Below, in pieces: positions 48,334 through 62,621 of a DNA stretch of 64,000 bases. A program made the translations under genes and the position numbers. Source of the DNA: Amycolatopsis sp. FDAARGOS 1241. Its GTDB lineage: Bacteria > Actinomycetota > Actinomycetes > Mycobacteriales > Pseudonocardiaceae. The DNA is taken from the NCBI RefSeq assembly GCF_016889705.1, contig NZ_CP069526.1, positions 7,265,001 to 7,329,000 on the forward strand. Direction: 5' to 3'. How positions within the stretch are numbered: position 1 is the first letter of the stretch; every line of letters starts with the position of its first letter. The notes below the pieces were generated by a model. That model searched no databases, was not told the DNA's origin, and saw nothing but the letters and a program-made list of their open reading frames with translations.

Positions 48334-50178
48334 GTGCCGCACCTCCGTTCCCGGACCACCACCCACGGTCGCAACGCGGCGGGCGCGCGCTCGCTCTGGC
48401 GCGCGACCGGGATGACCGACAGCGACTTCGGCAAGCCGATCGTCGCGATCGCCAACTCGTACACGCAGTTCGTGCCGGGCCACGTGCACCTCAAGGACCT
48501 CGGTGAGATCGTCGCCGAGGCCGTGAAGGAAGCCGGCGGCATCGCGCGCGAGTTCCACACGATCGCCGTCGACGACGGCATCGCGATGGGGCACTCGGGC
48601 ATGCTCTACTCGCTGCCCTCGCGCGAGATCATCGCGGACTCCGTGGAGTACATGGTCAACGCGCACCAGGCCGACGCGCTCGTGTGCATCTCCAACTGCG
48701 ACAAGATCACGCCGGGCATGCTCAACGCCGCCATGCGGCTCAACATCCCGACCGTGTTCGTGTCCGGTGGCCCTATGGAGGCCGGCAAGGCCGTGGTCGT
48801 GGGCGGGGTCGCGCAGGCGCCGACCGACCTGATCACCGCGATCGCCGCGTCGGCGAGCAGCGAGGTGGACGAGGAGGGCCTGTCCGCCGTCGAGCGTTCG
48901 GCGTGCCCGACCTGCGGTTCGTGCTCCGGCATGTTCACCGCGAACTCGATGAACTGCCTCACCGAGGCGCTGGGCCTGTCGCTGCCCGGCAACGGGTCCA
49001 CGCTGGCCACGCACGCCGCGCGCCGCGACCTGTTCTCGGGCGCCGGCCGGACAGTCATCGAGCTGTGCAAGCGCTGGTACGGCGAGGACGACGCCTCGGT
49101 GTTGCCGCGCTCGATCGCCACCAAGGAGGCGTTCGAGAACGCGATGGCGCTCGACATGGCCATGGGCGGCTCGACCAACACGGTGCTGCACATCCTCGCC
49201 GCCGCCCAGGAGGGCGAGGTCGACTTCACGATCTCCGACATCGACGCGATCGGCCGCCGCGTGCCGTGCCTGTCGAAGGTGGCGCCTAACTCCGACTACC
49301 ACATGGAAGACGTCCACCGGGCCGGCGGCATCCCCGCCATCCTCGGCGAGCTCCGGCGTGGCGGACTGCTGAACACCGGCGTCCACTCGGTCCACTCGCC
49401 CGACCTCGACTCGTGGCTGGACGAGTGGGACATCCGCGCGGAGAAGCCGTCGGAGAAGGCGCTCGAAATGTTCCACGCGGCGCCGGGTGGCGTGCGCACC
49501 ACGCAGGCGTTCTCCACGGAGAACCGGTGGTCCTCGCTCGACACCGACGCCTCGGGTGGTTGCATCCGCGACATCGAGCACGCGTACACGAAGGACGGCG
49601 GCCTCGCGATCCTGCGCGGCAACCTCGCCGAGAACGGCGCGGTGATCAAGGCCGCCGGCATCGACGAGGACCTGTGGCACTTCGAAGGCCCGGCCCGCGT
49701 GCTCGAAAGCCAGGAAGAGGCCGTGTCGGCGATCCTCAACAAGGAGATCCAGGCCGGCGACGTGCTGGTGATCCGCTACGAGGGACCCGCGGGCGGGCCG
49801 GGCATGCAGGAGATGCTGCACCCGACGGCGTTCCTCAAGGGCTCCGGCCTCGGCAAGAAGTGCGCGCTGATCACCGACGGGCGCTTCTCCGGCGGTTCGT
49901 CGGGCATCTCCGTCGGCCACATCTCGCCGGAGGCGGCCGGCGGCGGCCTGATCGCCTTGGTGGAGAACGGCGACCCGATCGTCATCGACGTCCACGAGCG
50001 GCGCCTCGAGCTGCAGGTCGACCCGGAGATCCTGGCCGAGCGGCGGTCCAAGATGGAGGCGGCCGAGCGGCCGTGGCAGCCGAAGGAGCGCCAGCGCCCG
50101 ATCACCGCGGCGCTGCGGGCCTACGCGCGGATGGCGACGTCGGCCGACACCGGTGCGGTGCGCGACCCGAACAAGTGA
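48334..50178 (+). CDS. ilvD: Dihydroxy-acid dehydratase
   Basis: A 614-residue Fe-S dehydratase, third common step of branched-chain synthesis. [12 protein letters not shown] gives one cluster Cys and [19 protein letters not shown] the others; [11 protein letters not shown] is near the C-terminus. Its length matches the Escherichia-type class. GTG start with GGGAGAA. A TAGAAT at 48257-48262 could be its own -10 box inside the end of the previous gene. Confidence 0.95.
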   Translation: MPHLRSRTTTHGRNAAGARSLWRATGMTDSDFGKPIVAIANSYTQFVPGHVHLKDLGEIVAEAVKEAGGIAREFHTIAVDDGIAMGHSGMLYSLPSREIIADSVEYMVNAHQADALVCISNCDKITPGMLNAAMRLNIPTVFVSGGPMEAGKAVVVGGVAQAPTDLITAIAASASSEVDEEGLSAVERSACPTCGSCSGMFTANSMNCLTEALGLSLPGNGSTLATHAARRDLFSGAGRTVIELCKRWYGEDDASVLPRSIATKEAFENAMALDMAMGGSTNTVLHILAAAQEGEVDFTISDIDAIGRRVPCLSKVAPNSDYHMEDVHRAGGIPAILGELRRGGLLNTGVHSVHSPDLDSWLDEWDIRAEKPSEKALEMFHAAPGGVRTTQAFSTENRWSSLDTDASGGCIRDIEHAYTKDGGLAILRGNLAENGAVIKAAGIDEDLWHFEGPARVLESQEEAVSAILNKEIQAGDVLVIRYEGPAGGPGMQEMLHPTAFLKGSGLGKKCALITDGRFSGGSSGISVGHISPEAAGGGLIALVENGDPIVIDVHERRLELQVDPEILAERRSKMEAAERPWQPKERQRPITAALRAYARMATSADTGAVRDPNK

Positions 50179-50187
50179 TCCTCGGCT

Positions 50188-50225
50188 GAAGAAGGCCGGT
50201 CACCCCGGGGTGGCCGGCCTTCTTC
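50188..50225 (+). terminator. Terminator of ilvD
   Basis: A 12-bp perfect outer stem (50188-50199 with 50214-50225) with further GC pairing inside. Confidence 0.88.
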
Positions 50226-50249
50226 GTGTCTGTGGCTTACGTCTGCGGG

Positions 50250-50822
50250 TCAGCGAGCGAGGACGATGACGACCACGGACGCCGCCGCGGCCAGCAGCAG
50301 CGAGACGATGCCGAGCGGCAGCGGCCGCTTGCGCCACGGCGTGTTCTTCTCCAGCGAGATGCGGCCGGCGCCGGTGAAGATCAGGGCGAGAGCGACGATG
50401 CCGATGAGCAGCTCGAACTCCCAGCCGCGCCCGTCACCCACGAAGAAGCCGCCGTGGAACTTGGCGTAGACGGCGTTCGCGGCCACGCCGAGGATCCCGG
50501 CGGCCGCGAGCGGCGTGAACAGGCCGACGAGCAGCAGCGCGCTGCCGCCGACCTCGACGATGCCGGTGATCCAGGACAGCAGCGTCGTCTGCTTGTGGTA
50601 GCCGAACGTCTCGAGCACCTGGGCGAAACCCGTGATGCCGGGTCCGCCGAACGCGCCGAAGAGGTGCTGCAGGCCGTGCGCTCCCACGATCGCGGCCAGG
50701 CCGACGCGCAGGATCAGGAGGCCGAAGCCGAGCCCGCCCTGGCGCACTTCGTCGTCGTCGCCACCGGAGTCGTCGACCCCGGACAGCAGGCTGGTCTGGT
50801 AGTCGTCCCCTTGACTGGTCAC
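50250..50822 (-). CDS. DoxX-family membrane protein
   Basis: A 190-residue membrane protein with an acidic start and four to five hydrophobic helices. LLILRVGLAAIVGAHGLQHLFGAF is the DoxX signature first helix; GIVEVGGSALLLVGLFTPLAA follows. A last helix near the C-terminus is extra. Such proteins are linked to quinone or thiol redox. The GTG lies 6 bases after TACCCT, so it may be leaderless. Confidence 0.78.
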   Translation of the reverse strand: MTSQGDDYQTSLLSGVDDSGGDDDEVRQGGLGFGLLILRVGLAAIVGAHGLQHLFGAFGGPGITGFAQVLETFGYHKQTTLLSWITGIVEVGGSALLLVGLFTPLAAAGILGVAANAVYAKFHGGFFVGDGRGWEFELLIGIVALALIFTGAGRISLEKNTPWRKRPLPLGIVSLLLAAAASVVVIVLAR

Positions 50823-50888
50823 GCGCGAAGGGTAGGGGATCCCGACCCTAGCCGCGAGCGAGCGCGCCGAGGTCAAGGAACCGACCTG

Positions 50889-51797
50889 TCAGTATTCGCC
50901 GTGCACGAGGTTGTCGGGCAGTTCGCCGCCCGCGTAGCGCGCGATCTCGGCCGCCGCGACGGCGTACGAGCGCTTGCGGACCCCGGCGACGGCGCCGCCG
51001 ACGTGGGGCGTGAGCAGCAGACCGGGCGCGGTCCAGAGCGGGTGGTCGGCAGGCAGCGGTTCGGGGTCGGTGACGTCGAGCGCGGCGCGCAGGCGGCCGG
51101 CGGTGAGCTCGGCCAGCAACGCGCCGGTGCGCACGACCGGGCCCCTGGCGGCGTTCACGAGGACGGCGCCTTCGGGCATCGCGGCGAGGAACTCGGCGTC
51201 GACCATGCCGCGCGTGCTCGAGGTGAGCGGCACCATGAGCACGACGATGTCGTGGTCGGGCAGGAGTCGAGGCAGTTCCGCGACGCCGTGCACGCCGTCG
51301 CGCGCGGACATGCCGACCATGGTGCAGCGGACGTCGAACGGTTCGAGGCGCCGCCGCAGCTGCCGGCCGAGGTCACCGGCGCCGACGATGAGCGCGCGCT
51401 GCCCCTGCAGGGTTTCGGCGGGGAGCTTGCGCCAGCTCTGGTCCTTCTGGGCGGTCGAGAAGGCGTCGAGCTTGCGGTACATCGACAGCAGCACCGCGAC
51501 GACCCACTCGGCGGTGCTGCCGCCGTGCGCGCCGCGGCACGTGGAGAGCAGGACGCCGTCGGGGAGCTTGCCGACCCAGTCCTCGGCGCCGGCCGACAGC
51601 AGCTGCACGAGCTTGAGGTTGGGCAGTTCGCGCCACAGCTCGTCGCCCGCGGGGTGGCGGCCGGGGATGAGGACCTCCGCCTTGGCGGCCTCCGGCGGCA
51701 CCGGGTCGCCCCACTGGTAGCGCACGGGCTGCACCGCGGGGAGCTCCGAGAGCGCGGCGACGCCCTCGTCGTCGGGGACCAGCACAGTCAGCGTCAT
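50889..51797 (-). CDS. D-isomer 2-hydroxyacid dehydrogenase
   Basis: A 302-residue NAD(P)-dependent enzyme of the SerA/lactate-type family. VGAGDLGRQLRRRLEPFD binds the cofactor, NAARGPVVRTGALL holds the catalytic Arg, DVTDPEPLPADHPLW the Glu, and TPHVGG the His. Substrate unknown. The ATG at 51797 lies 7 bases after TAACGT, a leaderless layout. Confidence 0.87.
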   Translation of the reverse strand: MTLTVLVPDDEGVAALSELPAVQPVRYQWGDPVPPEAAKAEVLIPGRHPAGDELWRELPNLKLVQLLSAGAEDWVGKLPDGVLLSTCRGAHGGSTAEWVVAVLLSMYRKLDAFSTAQKDQSWRKLPAETLQGQRALIVGAGDLGRQLRRRLEPFDVRCTMVGMSARDGVHGVAELPRLLPDHDIVVLMVPLTSSTRGMVDAEFLAAMPEGAVLVNAARGPVVRTGALLAELTAGRLRAALDVTDPEPLPADHPLWTAPGLLLTPHVGGAVAGVRKRSYAVAAAEIARYAGGELPDNLVHGEY

Positions 51798-51939
51798 GAT
51801 CGCCACGTTACTGATCCGGCCGAAAGCAGGCGGATCCCGGGCAATACGCGGATAGCCGTGACTGTGGTCGGATCAGTAACCGAACGGCACCGTAACCACT
51901 TACTCCCCGCTCACGCGGGGGCACCTAGGCTGGAGCATC

Positions 51940-53151
51940 ATGCGTACCCGGTACCGGTGGTCGGCGCCGCTGGCCCTCCTCGCTTGCGGCGGCCTGCTGC
52001 TCTCGGGCTGCGCGCGGTTCGACGACACCGCGGCCGGCCAGAGCTTCAGCCCCGCACCGGTGCCGAGCCCCGAGTCGCCGCCGCAGGTCCAGGACCCCAA
52101 CGATCCGTCGGGCGACGGGCAGAGCCCCAGCCAGCGTGGCCCGCAGCAGTCGCCCACGACGATCCCGCCGCCGCAGGGGTGCAAGGACTTCGACAAGGCC
52201 GTGATCGCGACGTGCCTCGACACGGTCGCGGCCGTCGCCGGTCTGCCCGGTGACGGTGCGATGCCGGCGGCACTGGCGGGCGAACGGAAATCGGGCCGCG
52301 TGCTGCTCGCCACCGCGGGCCGCGACGCGACGCCGTTCGAGCAACTGGACGTGGTGGCCACGGGTGACGGCGGACTGACGTCGCTGGCGCTCTCGCCGAG
52401 CTACGTCGAGGACCAGCTGGTGTTCGCGTACATCACGACGCCCACGGACAACCGCGTGGTGCGCTTCGCCAAGGGGCAACCGCCGAAGCCCGTGCTCACC
52501 GGCATCCCGAAGGGCGCGACCGGCAACCGCGGCGCCCTGCTGAGCGACGGCAAGGGTGCGTTGCTGGTGGCGACCGGCGACGCGGGCAACCCCGCGGCGG
52601 CGGCGGACCCGAAGTCGTTGGCGGGCAAGGTGCTCCGGATCGACACGTCCGGCGCGCCGGCCACCGGCAACCCCACGGCGGGTTCGGCCGTGTACGCCTC
52701 GGGCCTGCACAACCCGGGCGGGCTGTGCGCTTCGTCCGACGGCAAGCGGGTGTGGGTGGCCGACCAGCCCGGCGGCCCGGACGCGCTCTACCGCGTGCAG
52801 GTGGGCCAGGCTCTGTCGACGCCCGCGTGGACCTGGCCGGACAAGCCGGGAGTCCTCGGCTGCGCCGACTTCTCCGACTCGAACGGCATCCTGGCCGTCG
52901 CGTCGTCCGTCGGCCTGCAGAACCTCCCGGTCACCCCGGACGGCGCGGTGACCGGCAAACCCACCGTCAGCCTCGACGGCAAGGGCAAACCGCCGATCAC
53001 GTACGGACGTCTGGCGGGGATGAGCATGATCAGCCCGCAGCTGGCCGTCGCCGGCACGACCAACAAGGACGGCGGGAAAACGGTGTCCAGCGACGACCGC
53101 GTCGTGCTGATCACGGTCACCGAAACCGGCGGCGGGCTCGGCAAGGACTGA
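51940..53151 (+). CDS. Lipoprotein with sugar-dehydrogenase-like beta propeller
   Basis: A 403-residue lipoprotein. Lipobox LLLSGC places the acylated Cys at residue 24; a Pro/Ser-rich linker runs to about residue 80. The rest resembles the PQQ-dependent glucose/sorbosone dehydrogenase propeller: GGLTSLALSPSYVEDQLVFAY, KSLAGKVLRIDTSG, VYASGLHNPGGLC. Key PQQ residues cannot be confirmed by eye, so it may be a binding protein rather than an enzyme. Anchored on the outer face of the membrane. Confidence 0.75.
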   Translation: MRTRYRWSAPLALLACGGLLLSGCARFDDTAAGQSFSPAPVPSPESPPQVQDPNDPSGDGQSPSQRGPQQSPTTIPPPQGCKDFDKAVIATCLDTVAAVAGLPGDGAMPAALAGERKSGRVLLATAGRDATPFEQLDVVATGDGGLTSLALSPSYVEDQLVFAYITTPTDNRVVRFAKGQPPKPVLTGIPKGATGNRGALLSDGKGALLVATGDAGNPAAAADPKSLAGKVLRIDTSGAPATGNPTAGSAVYASGLHNPGGLCASSDGKRVWVADQPGGPDALYRVQVGQALSTPAWTWPDKPGVLGCADFSDSNGILAVASSVGLQNLPVTPDGAVTGKPTVSLDGKGKPPITYGRLAGMSMISPQLAVAGTTNKDGGKTVSSDDRVVLITVTETGGGLGKD

Positions 53152-53181
53152 CCGGCCGGCTGCTCGTCCCGGCGTGTCAGC

Positions 53182-53700
53182 TCAGGAACGGCGCCGCGGT
53201 TGGCGGGATTCGGTGCGCGCGGCCCGGATGTCCAGGATCGAGGCGGCGATGGAGATCAGCGCGAACAGCAGGCCCAGGTAGCGCCCGACGCCCGGGTTGA
53301 TCACCACGCCGGCGGTCGCCAGGAACGCGCGCTGGTCGCTGTCGAAGACCCAGTCCAGCGTGGCCCAGCCGATGATCATGAGCAGTAAGGCCCCGAGGGC
53401 GCCGACGAGCCAGAGGTGGGGCAGTCCGCTGGTCCGGACCTTCCGGACCTGGCCGAAGAGCACCACCGCGAGGCCCGCGAGCAGCAGCACGAACGGCGGG
53501 AACCACGAGAAGAAGTCCGAATGCCACGCCGAACGCACGACGTCGTCGTGGGGCAGCGTTGCGAACGCGTCTTGGACGTCGGGGGTGGCGGTGTCGGCGG
53601 TGAGGACCGTCCAGGGGAAGAACAGCGTCCCGAGCGCGAGCAGCCCGGCCCCGAGGCCGAGCCACTCGCGCCACGACACGCGTTTTACGTCGAACGCCAC
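53182..53700 (-). CDS. Integral membrane protein of unknown function
   Basis: A 172-residue protein with about four hydrophobic helices (residues about 14-30, 65-82, 94-112, 137-155) and a basic tail. I recognise no domain. Its GTG start lies directly against the gatB stop, so it is the last gene of the gatCAB operon. Confidence 0.6.
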   Translation of the reverse strand: MAFDVKRVSWREWLGLGAGLLALGTLFFPWTVLTADTATPDVQDAFATLPHDDVVRSAWHSDFFSWFPPFVLLLAGLAVVLFGQVRKVRTSGLPHLWLVGALGALLLMIIGWATLDWVFDSDQRAFLATAGVVINPGVGRYLGLLFALISIAASILDIRAARTESRQPRRRS

Positions 53701-55206
53701 TCAGGAACCGACGCGCTCGATGATCAGCTCGCGCACGCGCTTGGCGTCGGCCTGGCCCTTGGTGGCCTTCATGACCGCGCCGACGATCGCGCCCGCCGCG
53801 GCGACCTTGCCGCCGCGGATCTTGTCGGCGACGTCCGGCTGGGCGGCCAGGGCTTCGTCGACGGCGGCCAGCAGCGCCGAGTCGTCGGACACGACCTTCA
53901 GACCACGCTTGTCCACGACCTCGCGCGGCGAACCCTCGCCCGCGAGCACGCCCTGCACGACCTCCTTGGCGAGCTTGTTCGTCAGCTCACCCGAGGACAC
54001 GAGACCGATCACCTCGGCCACCTGCGCCGGCGTGATCGCCAGCTCCGCGAGCTCGACTTCGCGCGCGTTGGCCTCCTGCGCGAGCGTGTTGACCCACCAG
54101 CCGCGCGCCTCGTCGGGCTTCGCGCCGGCCTCGACCGTGGCCGCGACCAGGTCGACGGCGCCCACGTTCAGCAGGTCGCGCAGCGCCTCGTCGGACAGGT
54201 TCCACTCGGTCTGGATCCGCTTGCGCCGCTCGGCCGGCATCTCCGGCATCGTCTTGCGCAGCTGCTCGACCCACTCGCGCGACGGCGCGATCGGCACCAG
54301 GTCGGGCTCCGGGAAGTAGCGGTAGTCCTCCGCGGTTTCCTTCGTGCGGCCGGCCGAGGTCGTGCCGTCCGCCTCCTGGAAGTGGCGCGTCTCCTGCTTG
54401 ATCGAGCCGCCGCCGGCGAGGATCGCGGCCTGGCGGGTCATCTCGTACCGCACGGCGCGCTCGACGCTACGCAGCGAGTTGACGTTCTTCGTCTCCGTGC
54501 GCGTGCCGAACTCCGTGGCGTCCTTGGCCATCAGCGAAACGTTCGCGTCGCAGCGCAGCGAGCCCTGGTCCATGCGGACGTCGGACACCTCGAGCGCGCG
54601 CAGCAGGTCGCGCAGCGCCGTGACGTACGCCCGCGCCACCTCGGGCGCGCGCTCACCCGTGCCGGTGATGGGTTTGGTGACGATCTCGATCAGCGGCACA
54701 CCGGCGCGGTTGTAGTCGAGCAGCGAGTGCTCCGCGCCATGAATGCGGCCGGTCGCGCCCCCGACATGGAGCGACTTGCCGGTGTCCTCCTCCATGTGCG
54801 CGCGCTCGATCTCCACGCGCACGACCTCGCCGTCGTCGAGCGTCACGTCGAGGTAGCCGTTGAAGGCGATCGGCTCGTCGTACTGCGACGTCTGGAAGTT
54901 CTTCGGCATGTCCGGGTAGAAGTAGTTCTTCCGGGCGAACCGGCACCACTCGGCAATCTCGCAGTTGAGCGCGAGCCCGATGCGGATCGCGCCCTCCACG
55001 GCCTTGCCGTTCACCACCGGCAGCGCACCCGGCAGGCCCAGGCACGTCGGGCACGTCTTCGTGTTCGGCTCGCCGCCGAACTCGTTGACGCAGCCGCAGA
55101 ACATCTTCGTCTTCGTGTTGAGCTCGACGTGGACCTCGAGCCCGAGGACCGGGTCGAACCGCTCGACGACGGCGGCGTAGTCCATCAACTCGGCCACGGC
55201 AGTCAC
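53701..55206 (-). CDS. gatB: Asp/Glu-tRNA amidotransferase subunit B
   Basis: A 501-residue GatB that binds Glu-tRNA-Gln or Asp-tRNA-Asn and phosphorylates the acyl group. [18 protein letters not shown] with Cys residues of the Zn site and [15 protein letters not shown] are clear. The C-terminal helical tail domain is present. GTG start overlapping gatA's stop (GTGA). Confidence 0.96.
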   Translation of the reverse strand: MTAVAELMDYAAVVERFDPVLGLEVHVELNTKTKMFCGCVNEFGGEPNTKTCPTCLGLPGALPVVNGKAVEGAIRIGLALNCEIAEWCRFARKNYFYPDMPKNFQTSQYDEPIAFNGYLDVTLDDGEVVRVEIERAHMEEDTGKSLHVGGATGRIHGAEHSLLDYNRAGVPLIEIVTKPITGTGERAPEVARAYVTALRDLLRALEVSDVRMDQGSLRCDANVSLMAKDATEFGTRTETKNVNSLRSVERAVRYEMTRQAAILAGGGSIKQETRHFQEADGTTSAGRTKETAEDYRYFPEPDLVPIAPSREWVEQLRKTMPEMPAERRKRIQTEWNLSDEALRDLLNVGAVDLVAATVEAGAKPDEARGWWVNTLAQEANAREVELAELAITPAQVAEVIGLVSSGELTNKLAKEVVQGVLAGEGSPREVVDKRGLKVVSDDSALLAAVDEALAAQPDVADKIRGGKVAAAGAIVGAVMKATKGQADAKRVRELIIERVGS

Positions 55207-56720
55207 TTCGTTCCTCCCAGCTCCGGGACCTTGTGCACGAGCGACCCGCCGGCGGCGGCGTCGCGCGCGGCCTCATAGGCGGCACCGACGCGGTAGAGCC
55301 GGTCGTCGGCGAGCGCCGGGGCCATGATCTGCAGGCCGACCGGCAGTCCGTCCTCGTCGGACAGTCCACTCGGGACGCTCATCGCGGCGTTGCCCGCGAG
55401 GTTCGACGGGATGGTGCAGAGGTCGGCGAGGTACATCGCCATCGGGTCGTCCACGCGCTCGCCGATCTTGAACGCCGTGGTCGGCGTCGTCGGCGACACC
55501 AGCACGTCGACCTGCTCGAAGGCGCGGTCGAAGTCGCGTTTGATGAGCGTGCGCACCTTCTGCGCCGAGCCGTAGTAGGCGTCGTAGTAGCCCGACGAAA
55601 GCGCGTACGTGCCCAGCATGATCCGGCGCTTCACCTCGGCGCCGAAGCCCTTTTCGCGCGTGAGCGACATGACCTCTTCGGCGCTGTGCGTGCCGTCGTC
55701 GGCCACGCGCAGGCCATAGCGCATCGCGTCGAACCGCGCGAGGTTCGACGACGCCTCGCTCGGCGCGATCAGGTAGTACGCGGGCAGCGCGTACACGAAG
55801 TGCGGGCACGAGACCTCGACGACCTCGGCGCCCAGCGCGCGCAGCTGCTCGACGGCGGCCTGGAACGAGCGCAGCACGCCGCCCTGGTAGCCGTCGCCAC
55901 CGAATTCCTTCACCACACCGATGCGGACGCCCTTGAGGTCGCCCCCGGCGCCCTGGCGGGCCGCGGCGACGACGGGCGGCACCGGCGCGTCGATGGACGT
56001 CGAGTCCATCACGTCGTGGCCGGCGATGACCTCGTGCAGCAGGGCAGCGTCGAGGACCGTCCGCGCGCACGGCCCGGCCTGGTCGAGCGACGACGAGAAG
56101 GCGACGAGGCCGTAGCGCGAAACACCGCCGTACGTGGGCTTCACGCCGACCGTGCCGGTGACGGCGCCGGGCTGGCGGATCGAGCCGCCGGTGTCCGTGC
56201 CGATGGCCAGCGGCGCCTCGAACGCGGCGATCGACGCCGACGAGCCACCGCCCGAACCGCCGGGGATGCGGGCGTGGTCCCACGGGTTGTGCGTGGGACC
56301 GAAGGCGGAGTTCTCGGTGGACGACCCCATGGCGAACTCGTCCATGTTCGTCTTGCCGAGGATGACGACGCCGGCTTCGCGCAGCCGGCGCGTGACCGTC
56401 GCGTCGTAGGGCGGGAGCCAGCCCTCCAGTGTGCGCGAGCCGCACGTGGTGGGGATGCCCTCGGTGGTCAGCACGTCCTTGAGCGCCAGCGGCACGCCAG
56501 CCAGCGCGGAGGCCGGCTGCTCCCCCGCGGCCAGCTGCTCGTCGACGGCCTTGGCCGCGCCCAGCGCGCCTTCGGTGTCGATGTGCAGGAACGCGTGCAC
56601 GTGGGTGTCGACCTCGGCGATCCGGTCCAGATGGGCCTGGGTGACCTCGACCGCGGAGACCTCACGCGCGTGGATCTTGCCCGCCAGCTCGGCGGCGGTC
56701 AGCTTGACGAGTTCACTCAC
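55203..56720 (-). CDS. gatA: Asp/Glu-tRNA amidotransferase subunit A
   Basis: A 505-residue amidase that frees ammonia from glutamine for GatB. The Ser-cisSer-Lys triad lies in [14 protein letters not shown] and [32 protein letters not shown] (read in parts). GTG start overlaps gatC's stop. Confidence 0.96.
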   Translation of the reverse strand: MSELVKLTAAELAGKIHAREVSAVEVTQAHLDRIAEVDTHVHAFLHIDTEGALGAAKAVDEQLAAGEQPASALAGVPLALKDVLTTEGIPTTCGSRTLEGWLPPYDATVTRRLREAGVVILGKTNMDEFAMGSSTENSAFGPTHNPWDHARIPGGSGGGSSASIAAFEAPLAIGTDTGGSIRQPGAVTGTVGVKPTYGGVSRYGLVAFSSSLDQAGPCARTVLDAALLHEVIAGHDVMDSTSIDAPVPPVVAAARQGAGGDLKGVRIGVVKEFGGDGYQGGVLRSFQAAVEQLRALGAEVVEVSCPHFVYALPAYYLIAPSEASSNLARFDAMRYGLRVADDGTHSAEEVMSLTREKGFGAEVKRRIMLGTYALSSGYYDAYYGSAQKVRTLIKRDFDRAFEQVDVLVSPTTPTTAFKIGERVDDPMAMYLADLCTIPSNLAGNAAMSVPSGLSDEDGLPVGLQIMAPALADDRLYRVGAAYEAARDAAAGGSLVHKVPELGGTK

Positions 56721-57016
56721 TGTTCTTCTCCCAGAATCCGCGGCACCCGGAAGCGGCCCTCCTCGGCGGCCGGCGCGCCGGCCAGTGCCTGCTGCTGCGT
56801 CAGGCAGGGGCGCACTTCGTCCTCGCGGAAGACGTTCGTCAGCGGCACGGCGTGCGAGGTCGGCGGGACGTCCGCCGCCGCGACCTCGCTCACCTTCGCC
56901 ACCGAGTCCAGGATCTGGTCCAGCTGGCCCGCGAAGACGTCCAGCTCGTCGTCGGTGACGGCCAGCCTGGCCAGCTTGGCGAGGTGCGCGACCTCGTCTC
57001 GGGAAATGTTGGGCAC
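56717..57016 (-). CDS. gatC: Asp/Glu-tRNA amidotransferase subunit C
   Basis: A 99-residue subunit bridging GatA and GatB. It starts [15 protein letters not shown] and includes [18 protein letters not shown] and a Pro-rich middle, ending in [15 protein letters not shown] at 57016 with GGGAG eight bases upstream. First gene of gatCAB. Confidence 0.93.
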   Translation of the reverse strand: MPNISRDEVAHLAKLARLAVTDDELDVFAGQLDQILDSVAKVSEVAAADVPPTSHAVPLTNVFREDEVRPCLTQQQALAGAPAAEEGRFRVPRILGEEQ

Positions 57017-57227
57017 GCGGGTGACTCCCGGGGTGTGCTGTGCGGGTGCTCTCGGAAGCTGCAAGTCTATGGTGACGGCGTCGGACGGCTCGACCGGGTC
57101 ACGGGCGGGCGGGGCGTCCCGTTCGCCGGACATCGGGTCCCCAACCCGTGCCCGGTCTGTCACAATCGGCGCCCGGTTACCGCGTTCCGCGACAAGGGTG
57201 GAACGCCTGAGGCGAGAGGGGCGTGTG

Positions 57228-57881
57228 GTGTCGTTCCTGCTGCGGGTCCAGCTTCCGGACTCCCCCGGCACCCTCGGCGCCGTCGCGACGGCACTCGGCA
57301 CGGTGGGCGCCGACATCCTCAGCGTCGACGTCGTCGAGCGCGGAGGCGGGGTCGCCGTCGACGACCTCGTGGTGGAACTCCCGTCCGGGCGCCTGCCCGA
57401 CGCCCTGATCACCGCGGCCGAAAGCATCGAAGGCGTCGAGGTCGACGCGGTGCGGCCCTACGCCGGGATCCTGGACACGCACCGCGAGCTGGAGCTGGTG
57501 GAGGAGATCGCCGCCCAGCCGAAGTCCGGGCTGGACCTGCTGGCCGAAGGTGTGCCGAAAATCATCCGTGCGGGCTGGGCCGTCGTGGTCGCCCACACCG
57601 ACTCGGGCTACCGCCGGCTGGCCTCGTCCAGCGCCGCGCCGGAGAACCCGTTCGACGACCTGCCCTGGCTGCCGCTTGAGCGCGCCACGGTGCTGGACGG
57701 CGAAGAGGACTGGATCCCGGAGACGTGGAAGGAGCTCGGCACGGAGCTCGCGGCCACGCCGCTGGGCAAGCCGGGCAAGGCCCTGCTCGTCGCCCGCCCG
57801 GGCGGCCCCAACTTCCGAGCCGCCGAGGTCGCCCGTCTGGCCCACTTCGCCGGCATCGTCGCCGTCGTGCTCGACGGCTGA
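57228..57881 (+). CDS. ACT-domain protein
   Basis: A 217-residue protein with an N-terminal ACT domain ([21 protein letters not shown], then [21 protein letters not shown]). The rest has no recognised catalytic motif but is conserved in layout in related bacteria: a helical middle and a sheet with [20 protein letters not shown]. Probably a ligand-sensing protein. Start taken at GTG 57228; GTG 57225 is also possible. Divergent from gatC. Confidence 0.75.
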   Translation: MSFLLRVQLPDSPGTLGAVATALGTVGADILSVDVVERGGGVAVDDLVVELPSGRLPDALITAAESIEGVEVDAVRPYAGILDTHRELELVEEIAAQPKSGLDLLAEGVPKIIRAGWAVVVAHTDSGYRRLASSSAAPENPFDDLPWLPLERATVLDGEEDWIPETWKELGTELAATPLGKPGKALLVARPGGPNFRAAEVARLAHFAGIVAVVLDG

Positions 57882-57977
57882 CGAACCGGATCGACCCACC
57901 CGGCACCGGCCTCTGCTGGTGTCCGGCCGCGCCTGTGCTCCGAAACACCCCGCACCGAACCCCCTCTTGGCCGGGCC

Positions 57978-61400
<3,423 letters not shown>

Positions 61401-61451
61401 CGTTTCGAGTATCCCCCGTTGTCGGTCCTTCACCGACACGCTACCGCGCGC

Positions 61452-62489
61452 TCACCACGTCTCGGGCGGTTCCACGAAACCCTTTCCGAGGTCGCGGGCC
61501 AGCGCCAGCGCTCGCCGCATCCACTCGCCCGTGGCCCCGGCCATCCCGCAGGTCGGCGTCGGCACGGCGCGGCCGGCCAGGATCGACCGGTTGAAGCCGA
61601 GGCGGTCGACGAGCTTGAGCACGGGGTCGGCCACGTCCTTCAGGCTCGGCCGCGTCCCCGGGTCCGTCGCCGGGACGAGCCCCAGGAACAGCACGGTACC
61701 GCTGTCCCACGTCTCGCCGATCTCGTCGAGCGTCTCGGCCGACGCCCCGCCGAGCAGCGTGACGTCGAAGGCGATCGCGTCGGCCCCCGCCGATCGCAGG
61801 AGGGCGAGTGGCGGCTTCGGCGCGCAGCAGTGCACGAGGACGGGCTGGTCCGTGATGGCCTTGACGCCCTCGATCATGGTCGTCAGCACTTCCCGGGCCT
61901 CCGGCTCGGGCACGGCGGCCACGTTCCCGTACCCCGACGGCGTCGGCAGGCTCCCGGCCAGCACCGCGGGCAGCGTCGGCTCGTCCAGCTGCACCACGAC
62001 CGGTGCGCCGATGCGCGCCTTGAGCTCCGCGACGTGCTGGGCCAGCCCGTCGAGCAGCGAGGCCGTGAAGTCCCGCAGTGCGCCGCGGTCGGTGAGCACG
62101 CGGTGGCCGCGCGCGAGCTCGATCCCGGCGCCCAGCGTCCACGGCCCGGCCACCTGCGTCTTGACCACCGGCGGCGCGGCGCCGGCCTTCTCGCGGGCTT
62201 CCTGCACGGCGTCGAGGTCCCACTGCAGCAGGTCACGCCCGCGGCGGTGGTCGTGCCCGGGCCGGCCCGCGACGCGGTAGCCGCTCGGCACGACCTCGAC
62301 GGCGAGGTCCACGAGCAGCGCGGCGGTGCGGCCCAGTAGGTCCGCGCCCACGCCACGCGCGGGCAGCTCCGGCAGGTGTGGGAAGTCCGGCAGCTCGCCG
62401 AACACGACGGCGGCCGCCTCGACCGGGTCCGTGCCCGGCATCGAACCGATCGCGGTGGCGGCGCCGTCGGGCCAGGCTCGTTCAGTCAC
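61452..62489 (-). CDS. MetE-like (cobalamin-independent methionine synthase C-terminal) protein
   Basis: A 345-residue protein with the UROD/MetE barrel: AIGSMPGTDPVEAA at the start, VQLDEPTLPAVL, LVHCCAPKPPLALL and TPTCGMAGATGEWMRRAL near the end, giving His and two Cys for zinc. It lacks the N-terminal half of full MetE, as is common for this actinobacterial type, whose methyl donor is not settled. GTG start 6 bases after GAGAAT. Followed by the DUF695-like gene and ligA. Confidence 0.82.
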   Translation of the reverse strand: MTERAWPDGAATAIGSMPGTDPVEAAAVVFGELPDFPHLPELPARGVGADLLGRTAALLVDLAVEVVPSGYRVAGRPGHDHRRGRDLLQWDLDAVQEAREKAGAAPPVVKTQVAGPWTLGAGIELARGHRVLTDRGALRDFTASLLDGLAQHVAELKARIGAPVVVQLDEPTLPAVLAGSLPTPSGYGNVAAVPEPEAREVLTTMIEGVKAITDQPVLVHCCAPKPPLALLRSAGADAIAFDVTLLGGASAETLDEIGETWDSGTVLFLGLVPATDPGTRPSLKDVADPVLKLVDRLGFNRSILAGRAVPTPTCGMAGATGEWMRRALALARDLGKGFVEPPETW

Positions 62490-62621
62490 GGGCGAATTCT
62501 CGCCGACCGCGTCCCGGCGAGCGGCACCGGCCTCTCCCCACTCACCCGGGTGAGCCGGACATTCGCCGCATATCCCTTTGCCAGCACCGATTTCGCGGAG
62601 ACAGCGATACTCTGGATGGCC